Counted from the first letter of the stretch, positions 1-11,315 are shown. The stretch is 64,000 bases of DNA from Variovorax guangxiensis (GCF_003952165.1 NZ_RXFT01000004.1:372001-436000); one strand, 5' to 3'. Numbers and translations: made by a program. Notes: generated by a model from the letters alone, not told the origin.

Positions 1-2784
1 CGGCAGGCCGAGTTCGTCGAGCACCTGGTCGAACTGGAAGTCCTGGTGGCGCGCTGCCAGCGCGATGCCGTCGCGCACGCGCTCGACGAGCTGCCCGGGC
101 GACAGCGCACCCAGCCCCGTGACGCGCAGCGGCACCAGGTTGATGAAATCGCCGATGGCCTGCGCGACCTGCGGGTGGGCACGGCCGGCCAGCGGCGTCA
201 CGACCACCAGGTCGTCGCATTCGGTCAGCGCCGCGAGCCAGCGGAAATACGCGCCCACGTACAGCACATAGGGCGTGCACTTCAGGCGCCGCGCCGCCGC
301 CACGACCGCATCGCGCAGCGTGCCGCGCACGGCGGCCTCGATGGCATGGCAGCGTTGCGGATCGTCGCAGCGCAGCCTGTCGGGCAGGTAGCGGTGGCGG
401 TAGGGCGCGGCGAGCAGCTCGCGGAAATGCGAGCGCGCGGCCTGTGCCGAGGCGTTGCGCGCGCCGGCCCAGGCCGCGATGTCGCGCATCGACGGCGGGG
501 CATCCGTCGTCCAGGGTCGGCCCGCGAGCCGGGCGGCCAGCTCGCGCCCGAGCAGGCCCTGGCTCGTGCCGTCGCTGACCAGGTGGTGGACGGTCCACAG
601 CAGCCGGCGCCGCCTGCCGGGCAGGACGAGCAGGGTCGCGCGGAACAGCGGCGCGTCGGAGAACAGCGCGATCTCCGCCTCGCCCTCGGCCACGCGCAGC
701 GCGTCGATGCGGCGCGCCAGTGCCTCCGCGTCGAGAGCGCTCAGGTCGCACAGAGCCACAGGAACGTCTTCCGTCGGCACGATCGACTGGCGCACGGCGC
801 CTTCCTCGTCATGGCCGAAGCGCAGGCACAGGCTGTCGTGGCGCAGCGCGATCTCGGTCAGCGCGCGGCCCACCGAGTAGGCATCGACGCCGTCGGGCAG
901 CTCGAACAGCGCGACCATGTTGCACCAGTTGCGGTTGCCGCCCGCGCAGAAGGTGCGGAAGTAGCGCCGCTGCTGCGGGCTCAGCGCGAACCAGCGGGTG
1001 CGCGGGGCGGGCGGGATCGGCGCCGGCGCGGCCGAACCGGCCTCCTGCAGCTGCCGCGCCAGCTCGCGCGCGGTGGGCGCGTGCATCAGCAGCAGCGGCT
1101 GCGCATGCACGCCGAGCCGTGCTTCGAGCTCGGCGCACAGCCGCATCGCCGCGAGCGAATCGCCGCCGAGAGCGAAGAAGTCCTCGTCGACGCCGACATG
1201 CGCCTGCAGCAGCACCCGTGCAATCGCGTCGGCCACTCCGAGCGCGAGCTCGTCGGCATCCGCGTCGGAGGCGGCGGCGTCCGCGCGCGGCGCAGGCGCG
1301 GGCAGGCGTGCGCGATCCAGCTTGCCGTTGGGCGTGAGCGGCAGCGCATCGAGCGCGATCAGGTGGCTCGGAATGGCCGCCGCAGGCAAGCGCTCCGCGA
1401 GGAAAGGGCGCAGGCTCCGGCGCACGGCCTGTGCATCGGCCCGCGTGCTGAAGTAGCCCACGAGCTGCGCGCCGCCTTCCTCGTTCGTCACGCACACCAC
1501 GGCCGCGTCGGTCACCGACTCGTGCGACTGCAGCACCGCCGCGACGCCCGCGGGCTCGATGCGGGTGCCGAGGATCTTCACCTGGTGGTCCTTGCGTCCG
1601 CGCAGGTGCAGCGCACCCTGCGCGTCCAGAAAGCCGAGGTCGCCGCTCAGGTAGGCCGGCTGCCCGTCGAGCACGATGAAGCGCGCGGCCGAGGGCTCCT
1701 CCGGGTCCAGGTAGCCCAGCGAGCGGTGCACCGTGCGGATCGCGACCTCGCCGGACTCGCCCGGGCCTGACGGCTGCAGTGCCTCGTCGAGGATGCGCAC
1801 GTCGACCCCGGGCAGCGGCAGGCCGCAGCACTGGATGCCCTCGGGCGCCGGGTCGGGCACGCGGGCGCAGAACTTGGCGAGCGTGGTTTCGGTCGGCCCG
1901 TACAGGTTGTAGACCGCGCTCGAAGGAAACGCCGCGCGCCAGCGCCCGACCAGCGCACTGCCCAGCGGTTCGCCCGCGAACAGCGTGTGGCGCAGCATGG
2001 CGTTGCGCGCGCCCGCGGGCAGCGCCGCCAGGCAGGCCTGCGCCAGCGACGGCACCGCGTGGAGCACGCTGACGCCCATCCTGGCGAGCCAGTCCGGCAC
2101 TTCAGCCGGTGTCGGCGGGGCGTCTGCCGGCGGCAGGCAGCCGGTCACGCCCGCGACGACCGGCAGCAGCAGGTCGCGCAGCACCACGTCGAACGACAGG
2201 CGGGTGAGCACACCCACGCGGTCGCCGGGCTGGAGGCCGAGCATGCCGGCTTCCCAGGCCAGGAAATGCGCGAGGCCGCCGCGCCGCCCGAGGATGCCCT
2301 TGGGCCGCCCGGTCGTGCCGGAGGTGAAGAAGATGTAGCAGCCCGCATCGGGCGCGATCTCCGGCAGGCCCAGGTCGTCGAGCGTCCACCCGGCCTGCGG
2401 CGATGCGGCGCCCGCGACGCGCCGGATGCCGTCGGCCCCGAGCGGCGACTGCATCGCGAACTCGATGGCCAGCGTGGCGGCCGCCGCGTCCAGCATCGCC
2501 TGCTTGCGCGCCGGCGGCAGCGCCGCGTCGACCGGCACGGCGACCACGCCCTCGAGCAGGCAGCCCACGAGCATCGCCGCCAGCCCGCGCGAAGCCACGC
2601 CATGCAGCACCACGCGCTCTCCAGCCTCGACGCCTTGCCGGCGCAGCAGCGACACCTGCGCGACCACGAGCGCCGCGAAGTCGTCGCGCCTCATGGCGCC
2701 TTCGTCGTCGATCCAGAGCGTCGCCGCACCGGTGCGCAGGCCGTCTCGCAGCAGCGCGGTGAGCGATGGTTGCGGCGCGTTCAC
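1..2784 (-). CDS. Non-ribosomal peptide synthetase, A-PCP-C module (3' end beyond window)
   Basis: Activates an amino acid as an aminoacyl-adenylate, loads it on a carrier domain and condenses it. The reverse-strand frame is open from the GTG at 2784 to the window edge (928 codons seen). Adenylation core motifs are clear: FFTSGTTGRPKG (A3), NLYGPTETT (A5), YLSGDLG (A7), GRKDHQVKILGTRIEP (A8) and NGKLDR (A10). A carrier domain follows with FFALGGDSL (phosphopantetheine Ser), then a condensation domain with HHLVSDG. I chose the GTG because it overlaps the stop of the upstream oxidase by 4 bases (GTGA), implying translational coupling; an ATG about 90 bases inside is the alternative. The module starts directly with A, without an initiating C domain, so it may be a loading module. 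The substrate is unknown, and the gene is cut by the window edge. Confidence 0.9.
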   Translation of the reverse strand, partial: MNAPQPSLTALLRDGLRTGAATLWIDDEGAMRRDDFAALVVAQVSLLRRQGVEAGERVVLHGVASRGLAAMLVGCLLEGVVAVPVDAALPPARKQAMLDAAAATLAIEFAMQSPLGADGIRRVAGAASPQAGWTLDDLGLPEIAPDAGCYIFFTSGTTGRPKGILGRRGGLAHFLAWEAGMLGLQPGDRVGVLTRLSFDVVLRDLLLPVVAGVTGCLPPADAPPTPAEVPDWLARMGVSVLHAVPSLAQACLAALPAGARNAMLRHTLFAGEPLGSALVGRWRAAFPSSAVYNLYGPTETTLAKFCARVPDPAPEGIQCCGLPLPGVDVRILDEALQPSGPGESGEVAIRTVHRSLGYLDPEEPSAARFIVLDGQPAYLSGDLGFLDAQGALHLRGRKDHQVKILGTRIEPAGVAAVLQSHESVTDAAVVCVTNEEGGAQLVGYFSTRADAQAVRRSLRPFLAERLPAAAIPSHLIALDALPLTPNGKLDRARLPAPAPRADAAASDADADELALGVADAIARVLLQAHVGVDEDFFALGGDSLAAMRLCAELEARLGVHAQPLLLMHAPTARELARQLQEAGSAAPAPIPPAPRTRWFALSPQQRRYFRTFCAGGNRNWCNMVALFELPDGVDAYSVGRALTEIALRHDSLCLRFGHDEEGAVRQSIVPTEDVPVALCDLSALDAEALARRIDALRVAEGEAEIALFSDAPLFRATLLVLPGRRRRLLWTVHHLVSDGTSQGLLGRELAARLAGRPWTTDAPPSMRDIAAWAGARNASAQAARSHFRELLAAPYRHRYLPDRLRCDDPQRCHAIEAAVRGTLRDAVVAAARRLKCTPYVLYVGAYFRWLAALTECDDLVVVTPLAGRAHPQVAQAIGDFINLVPLRVTGLGALSPGQLVERVRDGIALAARHQDFQFDQVLDELGLP

Positions 2785-4564
2785 AGTGTCACCTCGAACA
2801 CGTCGGCAAAGCGGCGTGGGTGGTAGAGCGTGTGCATCGCATGGGGGCGTGCCTCCAGCGCGCAGGCCACGGCCTCCGCGACGGCCGGCGACTGCGCGAA
2901 GCCGCCGGTGTTGTGGCCGCCGCTGAGCACCATCTTGCCGCCTGCGTCCGCTTCCTGAACTTCGAGCACTCCCAGGCCCGAGGGCGTCCAGGGCCGCACG
3001 CAGAAGCCCGGACGCTCGCCGAGCATGCCGGACTCCCTGGCACGCCTGAACTTGTCGCCGAAGAGTTCCTCCGCCGTTTCCATCACGCAGCGCGCGAGTT
3101 CGGGCAGGTCGGCCAGGCGCACGTCCTCGGCCGAGGCGCCGACGAAGCCGTGCCCCGAGCTGCAGTGCAGCACAGGCCGGCCGGCGGCATCGCGCCCGGG
3201 CACGACGTTGGCGCCCTGGGCCGCCTCGCTGCTGCCGAAGGCGCGCCGGCGCACCTTGAGCGGCGTCTGCAGCGGCGTGCCATCGTTCGGCAGCGTGACC
3301 CACATGCCGACCATCGCGCCGATGGCGGGCAGCCCCGCCGTCCTCGCGGCCAGGGTGTGCGCCTGCGCGCCGGGGGAGAGTACATAGTGGTCGGCTCGCC
3401 GCAAGGCATCGTTGACGACGATGCCTGTCACCGCGCCCGAACCGGCATGCCGCACCTCGCTCGCCTCATGCTGCCAGTGGAAGCGCGCGCCGAGGCGCTC
3501 GAGCAGCCCGATCAGGTTGCGGCAGAACGAGACGATGTTGAGCGAGAACCCTTGCACATCGAGCGCTCCCGCGATCGCTCCCTCGTCGATCGCGCTGCCC
3601 AGCGCGGGCTCGCGCTCGCGCAACCGCGTGAGCGGGACCGCGCCGATCAGCGCACCGATCTCGGCCTCGGCCGTCTGCGCCGCGCGCAGGGACGCCTCGC
3701 TCGGGTAGATGCGCAGCAGCCGGCCGACGTGGTGTGTCTCGCGCAGCAGCTCCGGATAGAGGCTGAAGAGCTCGCGCCACAGCCGGTGGCTCTGCCGGTT
3801 GAAGCCGACGATGTCGTTGCCATAGAGCAGCGCCGCCCAGGGCGGCACCTGTTCGAGCTGGTCGATCCAGCGGCGGTCGGCGTCCGACATCGTCTCGTAG
3901 TCGCGGGACAGCCAGCCGTCCTGCGAAATTCCAAGGCGGAAGCGCGGCGTGTCCCGCGGCGTGTAGAGCGGCGAACAGGCCAGGTGATGGCGCGACTCGT
4001 TGTACGAGAAGATGCGCGCGTCCCTGCCGCCGAAGGTCGCGCCGGCGCGCTCGGCGTGCGGCGTGTCGCCCCGGCGCGGATCGGCCATGCGGTCGTACAC
4101 CGACACGCGATGGCCGCGCCGGCACAGCGTCAGCGCCGTGACCAGGTTGACGACGCCCGCGCCGACCAGCATCACCTCGCCCGGCGCACCGGCCACCGCC
4201 TCGGCGGCCGGCCCATGCCTCGGCCGGCACATGGATTCCGCAAGCACGAAGGCTTCGTACTCGGCGCGCTCCCAGTTCGATCCGGTCACGAAGGCGCAGC
4301 GCCCTTGGAGCGTCGACGGATCGATGGCGATCCGCGAGGCCGAGAGGCCGCAGAAGATGAAGCGGCAGCCGGGGAGCCCGGCCGCGATGGCCGAGACCGT
4401 CTCGTACTGCGCCTCGCGCGCGATCACCACGTCGGGCGCGAGCGCGGCGAGCTCCGCGGCGACCTGGTGCGGCGCCTTGGCCGCGAGGTCGGGCCTCAGC
4501 ACGATGTTGCGCGCCACGAAGACATCGGCCGATGTCCGCGCGAGCCAGCACATGACGACGATCT

Positions 4565-4568
<4 letters not shown>
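2781..4568 (-). CDS. FAD-dependent amino-acid/amine oxidase with an extra N-terminal hydroxyacid-dehydrogenase-like domain
   Basis: Product is 595 residues. Residues from about 140 onward resemble the DadA/D-amino-acid oxidase (DAO) family: a Rossmann strand VMLVGAGVVN, then a long substrate domain ending in VLSGGHNTGGFAQSP, the typical C-terminal FAD-contact region. The last Gly of the usual GxGxxG is Asn here. The first ~140 residues are extra for this family. They resemble the N-terminal substrate-binding half of D-2-hydroxyacid dehydrogenases in pattern (a VVIARE-type strand, then LPGCRFIFCG). The start is the ATG at 4568, overlapping the previous stop by 4 bases. It sits between a peptide-importer ATPase and an NRPS, so it probably oxidises an amino acid or amine in that pathway. 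The exact substrate is unknown. Confidence 0.8.
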
Positions 4569-5590
<1,022 letters not shown>

Positions 5591-5594
5591 GGTG

Positions 5595-6608
5595 TCAGTT
5601 CGCGATCGCGGCGGAGGAGGGCAGAGGAGTCGGATGGAAGCAGCGCAGCCGGCGGCCGTCGAGCGCCACCAGGGGCGGCTCGTTGCGGCAGACGACATCG
5701 GCGTTGGCGCAGCGCGCCTGGAATGCGCAGCCCTGGGGCAGCGCGAGCAGCGAAGGCGTCATGCCGGGAATCTGCTGCAGCGGACGTCCGCGCGGGTTGC
5801 GCGACGGGGCGCTGGCGATCAGCCCTCGCGTGTACGGGTGGCGCGGCCGGTCGAGCACCTCGGCCACGGGGCCCTGTTCGACGATGCGCCCGGCATACAT
5901 CACGCTGACCGTGTCGGCCAGGCCCGCCACCACCGACAGGTCGTGCGAGATCCAGATCAGCGCGGTGCCCGACGCCCGGCACAGGGCCTGCATCTCCGCG
6001 AGGATCTGGCCTTGCACCGTGACATCGAGCGCGGTGGTTGGCTCGTCCGCGATGATCACGTCGGGCTCGTTGAGCAGCGCGATGGCAATCGCCACGCGCT
6101 GGCGCATGCCGCCCGAGAACTGGTGCGGGTAGGCCAGCAGACGCTCGTGCGGCGACGCGATGCCGACTTTCGCGAGCGCGGCGGCCGCGCGTTCGCGCGC
6201 CACGCGCTCGCTGACCTTGTGATGCGCGCGCACCGCCTCGATCATCTGCGTGTCGATGCGAAGCACCGGGTTCAGCGTCATCATCGGATCCTGGAAGATC
6301 ATCGCCACGCGGTTGCCGCGCACGCCCTGCAGCGCGCGCGGTGACAGGCTCCGCAGGTCGAGCACCTCGCCGGTGCGCAGCGCCAGGCGCAGGCGGCCCG
6401 CCACCACGCGGCCCGGCGGGTCGATCAGGCCGATCAGCGAGTAGCCCGTCATCGACTTGCCGGAACCCGATTCGCCGACCAGGCCCATGATCTGCCCGCG
6501 TTCGATGGAAAAGGACACGTCGTCCACGGCCTTCACGATGCCCGCGCGCGTGGCGAACTGCGTCTTCAGGCCCTCGACGAGCAGGACGGGTTGGGAGGCG
6601 TTCGTCAT
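5595..6608 (-). CDS. Peptide ABC importer, ATP-binding subunit (DppD/OppD type)
   Basis: Product is 337 residues. Walker A is GESGSGKS, the signature is FSGGMRQRVAIAIALL and Walker B is VIIADEPTTALD, with the DppD-type spacing and a Cys-containing C-terminal extension (GCAFQARCANADVVC). It pairs with the DppF-type gene 4 bases downstream to form the ATPase heterodimer. The start is the ATG at 6608, overlapping the stop of the permease gene by 4 bases. Confidence 0.93.
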   Translation of the reverse strand: MTNASQPVLLVEGLKTQFATRAGIVKAVDDVSFSIERGQIMGLVGESGSGKSMTGYSLIGLIDPPGRVVAGRLRLALRTGEVLDLRSLSPRALQGVRGNRVAMIFQDPMMTLNPVLRIDTQMIEAVRAHHKVSERVARERAAAALAKVGIASPHERLLAYPHQFSGGMRQRVAIAIALLNEPDVIIADEPTTALDVTVQGQILAEMQALCRASGTALIWISHDLSVVAGLADTVSVMYAGRIVEQGPVAEVLDRPRHPYTRGLIASAPSRNPRGRPLQQIPGMTPSLLALPQGCAFQARCANADVVCRNEPPLVALDGRRLRCFHPTPLPSSAAIAN

Positions 6609-7522
6609 TGCTTCTGCAGCCGTGGGTTCGACACGTCCCGCAGCTGGTCGGCCACGAGGTTGATCGCCAGGATCGTGAGCAGCAGCAGGATGCCGGGATA
6701 GAGCGACATCCAGTACTTGCCCGCGAGCAGGTATTGCTGGCCGTTGGCGATCAGCAGCCCTAGCGAGGGCTCGGTGATCGGCACGCCCAGGCCAAGGAAG
6801 GACAGCGTGGCCTCCAGCGAGATCGCGTTGGCCACCTGCAGCGCGGCCACCACGATCACCGGCGGCAGGCAGTTGGGCAGCAGGTGCCGCAGCACGATGC
6901 GTGCGTCGCCCAGTGCCAGGCCTTGCGCCGCCTCGATGTATTCCTTCCTGCGCTCGACCAGCGCGGCGGCGCGAACGGTACGCGCGTAGTAGGCCCATTG
7001 CACCGCCACCAGCGCGATCGCGACGTTGCCTACGCCGGGCTTGAGCAGCGTGATCAGCACCAGCGCGACCAGGATCGCGGGAAACGACAGCTGGATGTCG
7101 ACGATGCGCATGAGCAGCGCATCGAGCCGCCCGCCGGTGTAGGCCGCGAGCAGGCCCAGGACGGTGCCGAGCGACAGCGCCGCGATCGTGGCCACCACGC
7201 CGATGCCCAGCGAGATGCGCAGCCCGTAGAGCATGCCCGAGAGCATGTCGCGGCCCTGGTCGTCGGTGCCCAGCAGGTAGAGCTTGCCGGGGCCGGACGC
7301 GTGGTCGGCACCGTGCGAGCCGGGCGGCAGGCGCGAGTCGAGGATGTTGAGCTGGGCCAGGTCGTACGGGTTCTGCGGCGCGAGCAAGGGCGCGAGCAGG
7401 GCGGCGAGCAGCAGCGCGAGCAGCACGGCTGCGCCGAGCACTGCGAGCTTGGAGTGGGCGTACTGGCGCAACAGCCGGCGCAGCGGGGATTCGTCGTCTT
7501 CGGTCATGGTCGTTGTCGTCAT
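6605..7522 (-). CDS. Peptide ABC importer, permease subunit (DppC/OppC type)
   Basis: Product is 305 residues. An N-terminal cytoplasmic stretch leads into a first transmembrane segment (LAVLGAAVLLALLLAALLA), followed by the five-helix binding-protein-dependent transport domain. The EAA loop reads EAAQGLALGDARIVLRHLLP. DppC/OppC proteins have this extra N-terminal helix and an LGTDDQGRD-type motif, also present here. The ATG at 7522 overlaps the stop of the DppB-type gene. A second in-frame ATG 15 bases downstream is possible. Confidence 0.92.
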   Translation of the reverse strand: MTTTTMTEDDESPLRRLLRQYAHSKLAVLGAAVLLALLLAALLAPLLAPQNPYDLAQLNILDSRLPPGSHGADHASGPGKLYLLGTDDQGRDMLSGMLYGLRISLGIGVVATIAALSLGTVLGLLAAYTGGRLDALLMRIVDIQLSFPAILVALVLITLLKPGVGNVAIALVAVQWAYYARTVRAAALVERRKEYIEAAQGLALGDARIVLRHLLPNCLPPVIVVAALQVANAISLEATLSFLGLGVPITEPSLGLLIANGQQYLLAGKYWMSLYPGILLLLTILAINLVADQLRDVSNPRLQKQ

Positions 7523-8496
7523 GCGCCTTGTTCGTCGAGGCGAACGCGCGGGTCGAGGCTCGAGTAAGCGATGTCCACGAGCAGGTTGAGCAGGGTGAAC
7601 ATCGACACCACCACCAGCAGGTAGGCGACGATCACCGGGCGGTCGAGCGAGGAGATTGATTCGATGATCAGCTTGCCCGCGCCAGGCCAGACGAAGATGG
7701 TTTCGGTCACCGCGGCGAACGCCACCAGCGCGCCGAACTCCAGCGCCACCACCGTCACGATCGGCACGAGGATGTTCTTGAGAACGTGCACGCCCACCAC
7801 GCGTGCCGGAGCGAGGCCCTTGGCACGTGCGAACTTGACGTAGTCCTGCGTCAGTGCCTCGTGCGTGCTGGCCCGGGTCAGCCGCGTGACCAGCGCGAGC
7901 TTGAAGAGCGCGAGGTTCACCGCGGGCAGCAGCAGGTGCTTCCAGCCCTCGAGGCTGAAGACCGACAGCGACAGCCCTAGCACTTCGCGCGTCGGTCCGC
8001 GTCCGCCCGCGGGCAGCCAGGCCAGCTGCACCGCGAACACGACGATGAGCATCAGTCCGACCCAGAAGGTCGGCAGCGAGAAGCCCAGGATCGAGCCGGT
8101 CATGATGCTCCTGCCGATCCACGACTGAGGCCGAAGCCCCGCCCAGAGGCCCAGCGGCACGCCGAGCGCGATCGCGATCAGCATCGCGACACAGGCGAGC
8201 TCCAGCGTGGCGGGCAGCCGTTCGAACACCAGCGCGATCGCGGGCACGCCGTGGACGAAGGAGTTGCCCAGGTCCCCGTGCAGCGCGTGCCGCAGGAAGT
8301 TCCAGTACTGCAGCGGCAGGGCCTGGTCCAGGCCCATGGCCTGCACCAGCCGCGCGCGCTCGGCCTGATCGGCGTCCATGCTGATCAGGATGTCGGCCGG
8401 ATTGCCGATCAGGTAGACGCTGGCGAACACCAGCATCGACATCGCCAGAAGTACGCCGACGCTCTGCGCCAGGCGGCGGATCACATAAGCCAGCAT
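7519..8496 (-). CDS. Peptide ABC importer, permease subunit (DppB/OppB type)
   Basis: Product is 325 residues. It opens with the classic DppB N-terminus (MLAYVIRRLAQSVGVLLAMS), has six predicted hydrophobic segments, and an EAA-like loop (FARAKGLAPARVVGVHVLKN). It is the partner of the DppC-type permease in the membrane channel. It follows the M14-type gene by 32 bases and is coupled to the next permease by a 4-base overlap. Confidence 0.92.
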   Translation of the reverse strand: MLAYVIRRLAQSVGVLLAMSMLVFASVYLIGNPADILISMDADQAERARLVQAMGLDQALPLQYWNFLRHALHGDLGNSFVHGVPAIALVFERLPATLELACVAMLIAIALGVPLGLWAGLRPQSWIGRSIMTGSILGFSLPTFWVGLMLIVVFAVQLAWLPAGGRGPTREVLGLSLSVFSLEGWKHLLLPAVNLALFKLALVTRLTRASTHEALTQDYVKFARAKGLAPARVVGVHVLKNILVPIVTVVALEFGALVAFAAVTETIFVWPGAGKLIIESISSLDRPVIVAYLLVVVSMFTLLNLLVDIAYSSLDPRVRLDEQGA

Positions 8497-8528
8497 GATG
8501 GTCCCGTGCTGATGGATGCGCGCACGGC

Positions 8529-9548
8529 CTACAGCGCGTGCGCGGGCACGCGCTGCATCAGGTAGCCGAGGCAGTCCTGGCGGATGGCGCGCAGGTCGCG
8601 GGTGAACATCGCGGCGACGGCCTGGGTCGAGAGACAGACGTCGGCGCCCTTGCGCACCAGCATGCCAGCCATCGCCTCGCCGTCGAGCCGGTAGGCGCGC
8701 AGCGGCTCGACGTCGGGGTGCGAGAGCGTGGTGGCGATCACGTGTCCCGGCTCGAGCGCCTGGAAATTGAAGGACTCGATCTCGGGCGGCAGCTGCAGGT
8801 CGGCGGCCTCGCCGTCGCAGCTCAGCGTGAGGCCCTCGGCGACCTTGAGCATCGCGAAGGCCTGGAAGATGTCGAGCGCCTTGGCGTCGTCGTGCGCCGT
8901 GCCCTCGCCGAAATCATCCGCGAGACAGCGCTCGATCAGCTTCGCAGCCTGCGCCACGCCTTGCGCGTTGCCGACCTCGCCGCACTCGCAGCACACCGTG
9001 GGGCATATCGACGTGAAAGCGGCGCCCAGCGACTGCGGCGCCTGGATCAGGACGGCCAGCGGCGAGAACATGCGCGCGAGCCGCAGATGCTCGGCGCCCG
9101 TGGCGCTCAGGCAGGAATAGAGCGGGTTGCGTCCCGAGTTGTTGTGCAGGTCGATGGCGAGGAAGACTTCGCGCTCGCGCATGGCGTCCATCACGCGCGC
9201 GGCCATGTGCTGGTGCGGCGTGGCCGGCGCGCTGCGCGGCCAGATGCGGTTGTAGTCCGGCTGGTCTTCCAGCCGGCGAACGCCCGCCCGCGCGGCTTCG
9301 ACGTTGCCCACGAAGATCGAGAGCGCACGAGGCAGCGGGCGGCCTTCGTATCTTGAGAGCACCGACTGCAGCGCGAGCAGTCCCACGTCCTCGTTGCCGT
9401 GCAGCAGCACCGAGACGAAGACGGGCCGCGGCTGCAGGCCGGGCAGGTGGATCAACGCCGGGGAGGGCACGACCTCGTGGAGCGTGCGCGCCGAAGCGCT
9501 CATGAATCCGGATGGCAGGTGATCGAGCACCAGCGGGAGGCTGGACAT
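8529..9548 (-). CDS. Zinc-dependent M14-family / aspartoacylase-like enzyme
   Basis: Product is 339 residues. Zinc ligands appear as LHGNE (His and Glu) and DLHNNSG (third His), as in the succinylglutamate desuccinylase/aspartoacylase branch of M14 carboxypeptidases. A CECGE stretch supplies the likely catalytic Glu. The family hydrolyses N-acyl amino acids or C-terminal peptide bonds; no signal peptide is seen, so it should act in the cytoplasm. It lies between the binding-protein gene (6-base gap) and the permeases, suggesting that it processes the imported compound. The start ATG at 9548 is followed by a second in-frame Met about 16 residues later. Confidence 0.82.
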   Translation of the reverse strand: MSSLPLVLDHLPSGFMSASARTLHEVVPSPALIHLPGLQPRPVFVSVLLHGNEDVGLLALQSVLSRYEGRPLPRALSIFVGNVEAARAGVRRLEDQPDYNRIWPRSAPATPHQHMAARVMDAMREREVFLAIDLHNNSGRNPLYSCLSATGAEHLRLARMFSPLAVLIQAPQSLGAAFTSICPTVCCECGEVGNAQGVAQAAKLIERCLADDFGEGTAHDDAKALDIFQAFAMLKVAEGLTLSCDGEAADLQLPPEIESFNFQALEPGHVIATTLSHPDVEPLRAYRLDGEAMAGMLVRKGADVCLSTQAVAAMFTRDLRAIRQDCLGYLMQRVPAHAL

Positions 9549-9553
9549 TCCGC

Positions 9554-11146
9554 TCACTTGCGGTCCTCCACCTCGGCGCGGACCTGCTGGGCCAGCGTGA
9601 ACTCGTCGACGCGCGGCACGATGGTCAGCCCCTTGCGCGCGGCCCAGGTCGACACCTGGTGATAGAGCGGGATGATCGCGTAGTCCTTCTTCAGCGCGAG
9701 TGCGGTGGCCTTCTGCAGCAGGGCCTCGCGCTTCGCGTCGTCCACCGTGTTGAGCGCTTCGTTCAGCAGCGCGTCGAACTGCGGATTGCTGTAGCTGCTC
9801 CAGTTGGTCGCGCCCATGCCGCGTTCCCTGTCGGGCGTGGCGAGCAGGCCACGAAGGGCCCCGGAGGGCTCGCCGCCGCCCACGCCCCAGCCGAGCAGGC
9901 CGAAGCCCAGTTCCTTCTTCGACGCTCGCCCGACGTAGGTCGCCATCGGCGAGACCTGGACCTTGGTCACGATGCCGCCGCGGGTGAGCATCTGGCCGAT
10001 GGCCTGCGTGACCTGCTTGTCGTTGACATAGCGGTCGTTCGGGCCGAACAGCGTGAGACCGAAACCCGCCGGATAGCCCGCCTCGGCGAGCAGCTTCCGC
10101 GCGCCCTGCACATCGACGCTGTCGGGCTTGAGCTCGGGGTTGAAGCCGAACATGCCGTTCGGGGCCAGGTTGCCGGCAGGCACGCCGAGCTGATCGAGCA
10201 CGCGCTCGGCGAGCACTGCGCGGTCGATCAGCAGGGAGATCGCCTGGCGCACGCGCGCATCCCTCATCGGATTGCGCTCGAGCGGTTTTCCGTCCTTGTC
10301 CGTGACGAAGGGCGAGGTCTCGCGATGATCGGTATAGAGGAACATCACGCGGCTCGACACCTTGGTGAAGACGCGCAGGTCCTTGCGCTGGCGGAACTGG
10401 GAGACCAGGTTGGCCTGCACGTTCTCGACCACGTCCACGTCGCCCGACAGCAATGCCGACATACGCGCCGATTCGGCCGGCAAGGCCCGCAGCGTGACGC
10501 CGGACCACATCGGCTTTTCGCCCCAGTACCCGTCGAAGCGCGCGAACTGCACGCCGGTGCCGGGCGTGAACTTCACGAGCCTGAAGGGGCCCGTGCCGGC
10601 CTGTACCTTCGCCTGGTTGAAGTCGTCGCTGGTGGCTTTCTCGGCCGCCTTCTTCGAGACGATGAAGATGCGTGTGAGATCGTTAGGCAGCAGCGGTGCG
10701 GGCGTGGCGGTCGTCAGCTGCAGCGTGAGGCGGTCGACGATCTTCTTGCCCGTGATGGAGCGCGTATAGGCGGAGAACGAGCTCGGGCTGTTGACGATGG
10801 TCGCGGGTCGCTCGAGCGAAAACACCACGTCCTGCGCGGTGAGCGGGCTGCCGTCGTGGAACTTCACGCCGTCGCGCAGCTTGAACTCCCAGGTGGTGTC
10901 GTTGATGGCGCGCCACGAGGTCGCGAGCGCGGGTGTCAGGCGCGCATCGGCGTCGAGCGCGACGAGGGTCTCGTAGGCATGGCTCACCACCGCGCTGATC
11001 GCATCGTTGTTCACGAAATGCGGATCGACAGACGAAGGATTGCTGCTCAGGCCGATACGCAGTTCCTGCGCATTGGAAAGGCATGCGAGGCATGCGAGAA
11101 GCGCACCGCACAGCAGTGCGCGCCAGTGACGCAGGATCGGTCTCAT
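9554..11146 (-). CDS. Periplasmic peptide-binding protein of the ABC importer (SBP family 5)
   Basis: Product is 530 residues. The signal peptide (basic start, LLCGALLACLACLSNA) precedes mature ELRIGLSSNPSSVDPHF. The cluster-C family signature appears as LATSWRAINDTTWEFKLRDG and VKFHDGSPLTAQDVVFSLER. This is the first gene of the leftward operon and has a good Shine-Dalgarno site (GGAG) upstream of the ATG. The family binds di- to oligopeptides, opines, nickel or sugars; the operon context favours a peptide-like ligand. Confidence 0.93.
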   Translation of the reverse strand: MRPILRHWRALLCGALLACLACLSNAQELRIGLSSNPSSVDPHFVNNDAISAVVSHAYETLVALDADARLTPALATSWRAINDTTWEFKLRDGVKFHDGSPLTAQDVVFSLERPATIVNSPSSFSAYTRSITGKKIVDRLTLQLTTATPAPLLPNDLTRIFIVSKKAAEKATSDDFNQAKVQAGTGPFRLVKFTPGTGVQFARFDGYWGEKPMWSGVTLRALPAESARMSALLSGDVDVVENVQANLVSQFRQRKDLRVFTKVSSRVMFLYTDHRETSPFVTDKDGKPLERNPMRDARVRQAISLLIDRAVLAERVLDQLGVPAGNLAPNGMFGFNPELKPDSVDVQGARKLLAEAGYPAGFGLTLFGPNDRYVNDKQVTQAIGQMLTRGGIVTKVQVSPMATYVGRASKKELGFGLLGWGVGGGEPSGALRGLLATPDRERGMGATNWSSYSNPQFDALLNEALNTVDDAKREALLQKATALALKKDYAIIPLYHQVSTWAARKGLTIVPRVDEFTLAQQVRAEVEDRK

Positions 11147-11315
11147 GGGTTCTGTCTCCGTTGGAATTCAGGTTGTCGCAACGGATGGGGATTCATAGAA
11201 TCCAGCCCGCCATCGACACACATTCATGCGCTCGAATCGTTGGATCCGTGGGCGCAAATCGATGCTGGGACATTAGCAAGCGGCGGCTTTCCCGCCATGT
11301 AGATTCTTAGCTTCC
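11147..11315. promoter_or_regulatory. Divergent promoter region between peptide-importer operon and AraC regulator
   Basis: These 169 bases separate the leftward binding-protein gene from the rightward AraC gene and are less GC-rich than the flanking genes. They must hold both promoters and probably the regulator's binding site. A palindrome-like GATTCNTAGAATC stretch lies near 11190. I cannot assign -10/-35 boxes with confidence. Confidence 0.5.

Noticed and set aside
46..1770. A 574-codon plus-strand frame over the NRPS region
   Set aside because: The reverse frame has all adenylation, carrier and condensation motifs; the plus frame has none and is Arg/Gln/Ala-rich as expected for an antisense shadow.
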